Part shown: positions 63,201 through 64,000 of the stretch, in pieces | How the letters are laid out: each line of letters opens with the position of its first letter | How positions within the stretch are numbered: position 1 is the stretch's first letter | From: Mastigamoeba balamuthi | Lineage: Eukaryota > Evosea > Mastigamoebida > Mastigamoebidae | NCBI GenBank assembly: GCA_902651635.1 | Contig: CACRSC010000081.1 | Span: forward strand, 32,357-96,356 | Direction: 5' to 3' | Length of the DNA: 64,000 nucleotides | Notes under the pieces: model-generated | The model's database searches: none | The model's input: only the letters and a program-made list of their open reading frames with translations | Told to the model about the DNA's origin: nothing | Translations under genes and position numbers: made by a program

Positions 63201-64000
63201 TATCGAAGGGTGTCAATCTGACATATGCTCGGCCAGATCGTTGCCGTTGACTACATTCTCGCGGCGGATCCCAACTCGTGGTTTTGGAACACGTTCTACG
63301 CAGACGGGTCGATGGTCAGGGGCAGCAACATGGATGGCGTCGTCTACTGGCTTCTCAACGGGACCGTGCTCAACAGCATGGCCTACGACGCCTGGTCCGA
63401 CAGCTACCGCAACGTCTCTCAGGCAGAGATCAGTGTGCTGTGGCAGCAGATACAGAAGGACCCGTCGAGCCTGGGCCTTGTCCATGACCCCGTCTCGTAT
63501 GCCTTCCCTATCACCTGCAGCCTCACACACGCCTCGGACACCGCAGGGGTGTCACAAGGCTGGCAGCAACGTTCCAAGTCCAAGGAATGCCCGACACCCC
63601 TTTTGTGGGCTACGTGGCTTTCCTGCACGACGTGAGGGCTGTGCTGCCGGCCAAGGCGGGGCTTATGCACATGTGCCTGGGAGTCCTCTTCAACGAGAAC
63701 CAGAGCCCCGGATCGCTCAGGAGCCTCTGGCATGGCGGCGCAGCTGTGGGAGTGGGATCACCCGTTCCCAGTGAGTCTCCGAGTTGTTCTGTTGAGTTTT
63801 TGTTTCTAATAACGCTCTGTTTAGGCAACTCGGTGGCAAACGTAGCTGTCAGTGGATCCGGTGCCGTGTCGAAGGTGTTCTACACGTGCCCAGACAGAAA
63901 CATCACCAGCAGCTCCTTCATCAACACCTCGATGATCGTCGAGGGAGCTGTCTTCAGCGACTTCGTGTGCTTCCCTCAACGGTCAACTGTCTTACGAATT
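60229..64000 (+). CDS. Two-sensor transmembrane adenylyl cyclase, paralogue B (3' end outside window)
   Basis: Close paralogue of 49941-54772 on the other strand. First exons: 60229-60507, 60556-60687, 60814-60944, 61015-61155, from 61205. The leader is followed by helix HLLAALLVAVAAAVVVAAV and a CHASE4-like ectodomain (YEILDNELATLDLEIVNLAW, NDIYQYIVDGDPQ, GTVIDDEMGVPRISILLRGI), helix YLIIICCCSLFALLCLVAVL, a helical linker, then cyclase C1 (TSVLFADICNFT, KVITIGDCY, FRMGIASGPC, FFEIWGP joined to SVTLSQQ). After helix VVLLAVSVAALIGFLFA the second ectodomain begins (NYAAWVPF, GVVYWLLNGTVLNSMAYDAW) and continues to the window end, so C2 is unseen. C1 has the same Asn-to-Thr and Arg-to-Gln changes as paralogue A. 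The GC-AG intron before ERNVGHVVAP is conserved with A. Confidence 0.82.

Overview
This window is nuclear DNA of a GC-rich, intron-bearing microbial eukaryote. The evidence is that nearly every gene is broken by short introns (mostly 55 to 200 nt, GT-AG with a sizeable GC-AG minority), and that the products include eukaryote-specific proteins: PCF11, CNOT9, SPB1, a RasGAP and transmembrane nucleotide cyclases. A spherulin-4-like gene and the expansion of cyclic-nucleotide receptors would suit an amoebozoan-type protist, but the sequence does not fix the lineage. Seven stretches of N mark assembly joins, and most lie in a family of near-identical genes, so the local order there should not be trusted.

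Layout. 1-390: start of a secreted spherulin-4-like protein (minus). 591-24989: tandem array of eight paralogous receptor phosphodiesterases, six on minus then two on plus. Each has a signal peptide, a Cys-rich double-Cache-like ectodomain, one membrane helix, a conserved juxtamembrane helix and a class I cyclic-nucleotide phosphodiesterase domain. Four models (591-3953, 14311-17503, 18179-21347, 21736-24989) are complete; four are cut by N joins. 25275-28811: divergent proline-biosynthesis pair, glutamate 5-kinase and gamma-glutamyl phosphate reductase. 29046-30717: small dual-specificity phosphatase whose intron holds a phosphodiesterase fragment and a 541-nt gap. 30998-38664: cyclophilin, CNOT9, a DDWEAR-repeat secreted protein, a small membrane protein and the SPB1 rRNA methyltransferase. 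38827-41866: PCF11. 42536-46032: RasGAP fused to ankyrin repeats. 46368-49916: three unrecognised proteins.

49941-64000: a second signalling block. Two paralogous transmembrane adenylyl cyclases (49941-54772 minus; 60229 to the window end, plus) face away from each other and flank a metallo-beta-lactamase-fold enzyme, a MITE-like element with long terminal inverted repeats, and an LRR/coiled-coil protein. The complete cyclase reads N-terminal helix, CHASE4-like ectodomain, helix, cyclase C1, helix, second CHASE4-like ectodomain, helix, cyclase C2. C1 has lost the catalytic Asn and Arg while C2 keeps a full adenylyl-cyclase set.

How the genes may work together (inference): within 64 kb the cell has receptor enzymes that would make cAMP and receptor enzymes that would destroy it, each with its own extracellular sensor. 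This is the most interesting system here: ligand-gated synthesis and ligand-gated degradation of a cyclic nucleotide. Ligands, partners and even the nucleotide used by the phosphodiesterases cannot be read from sequence alone.
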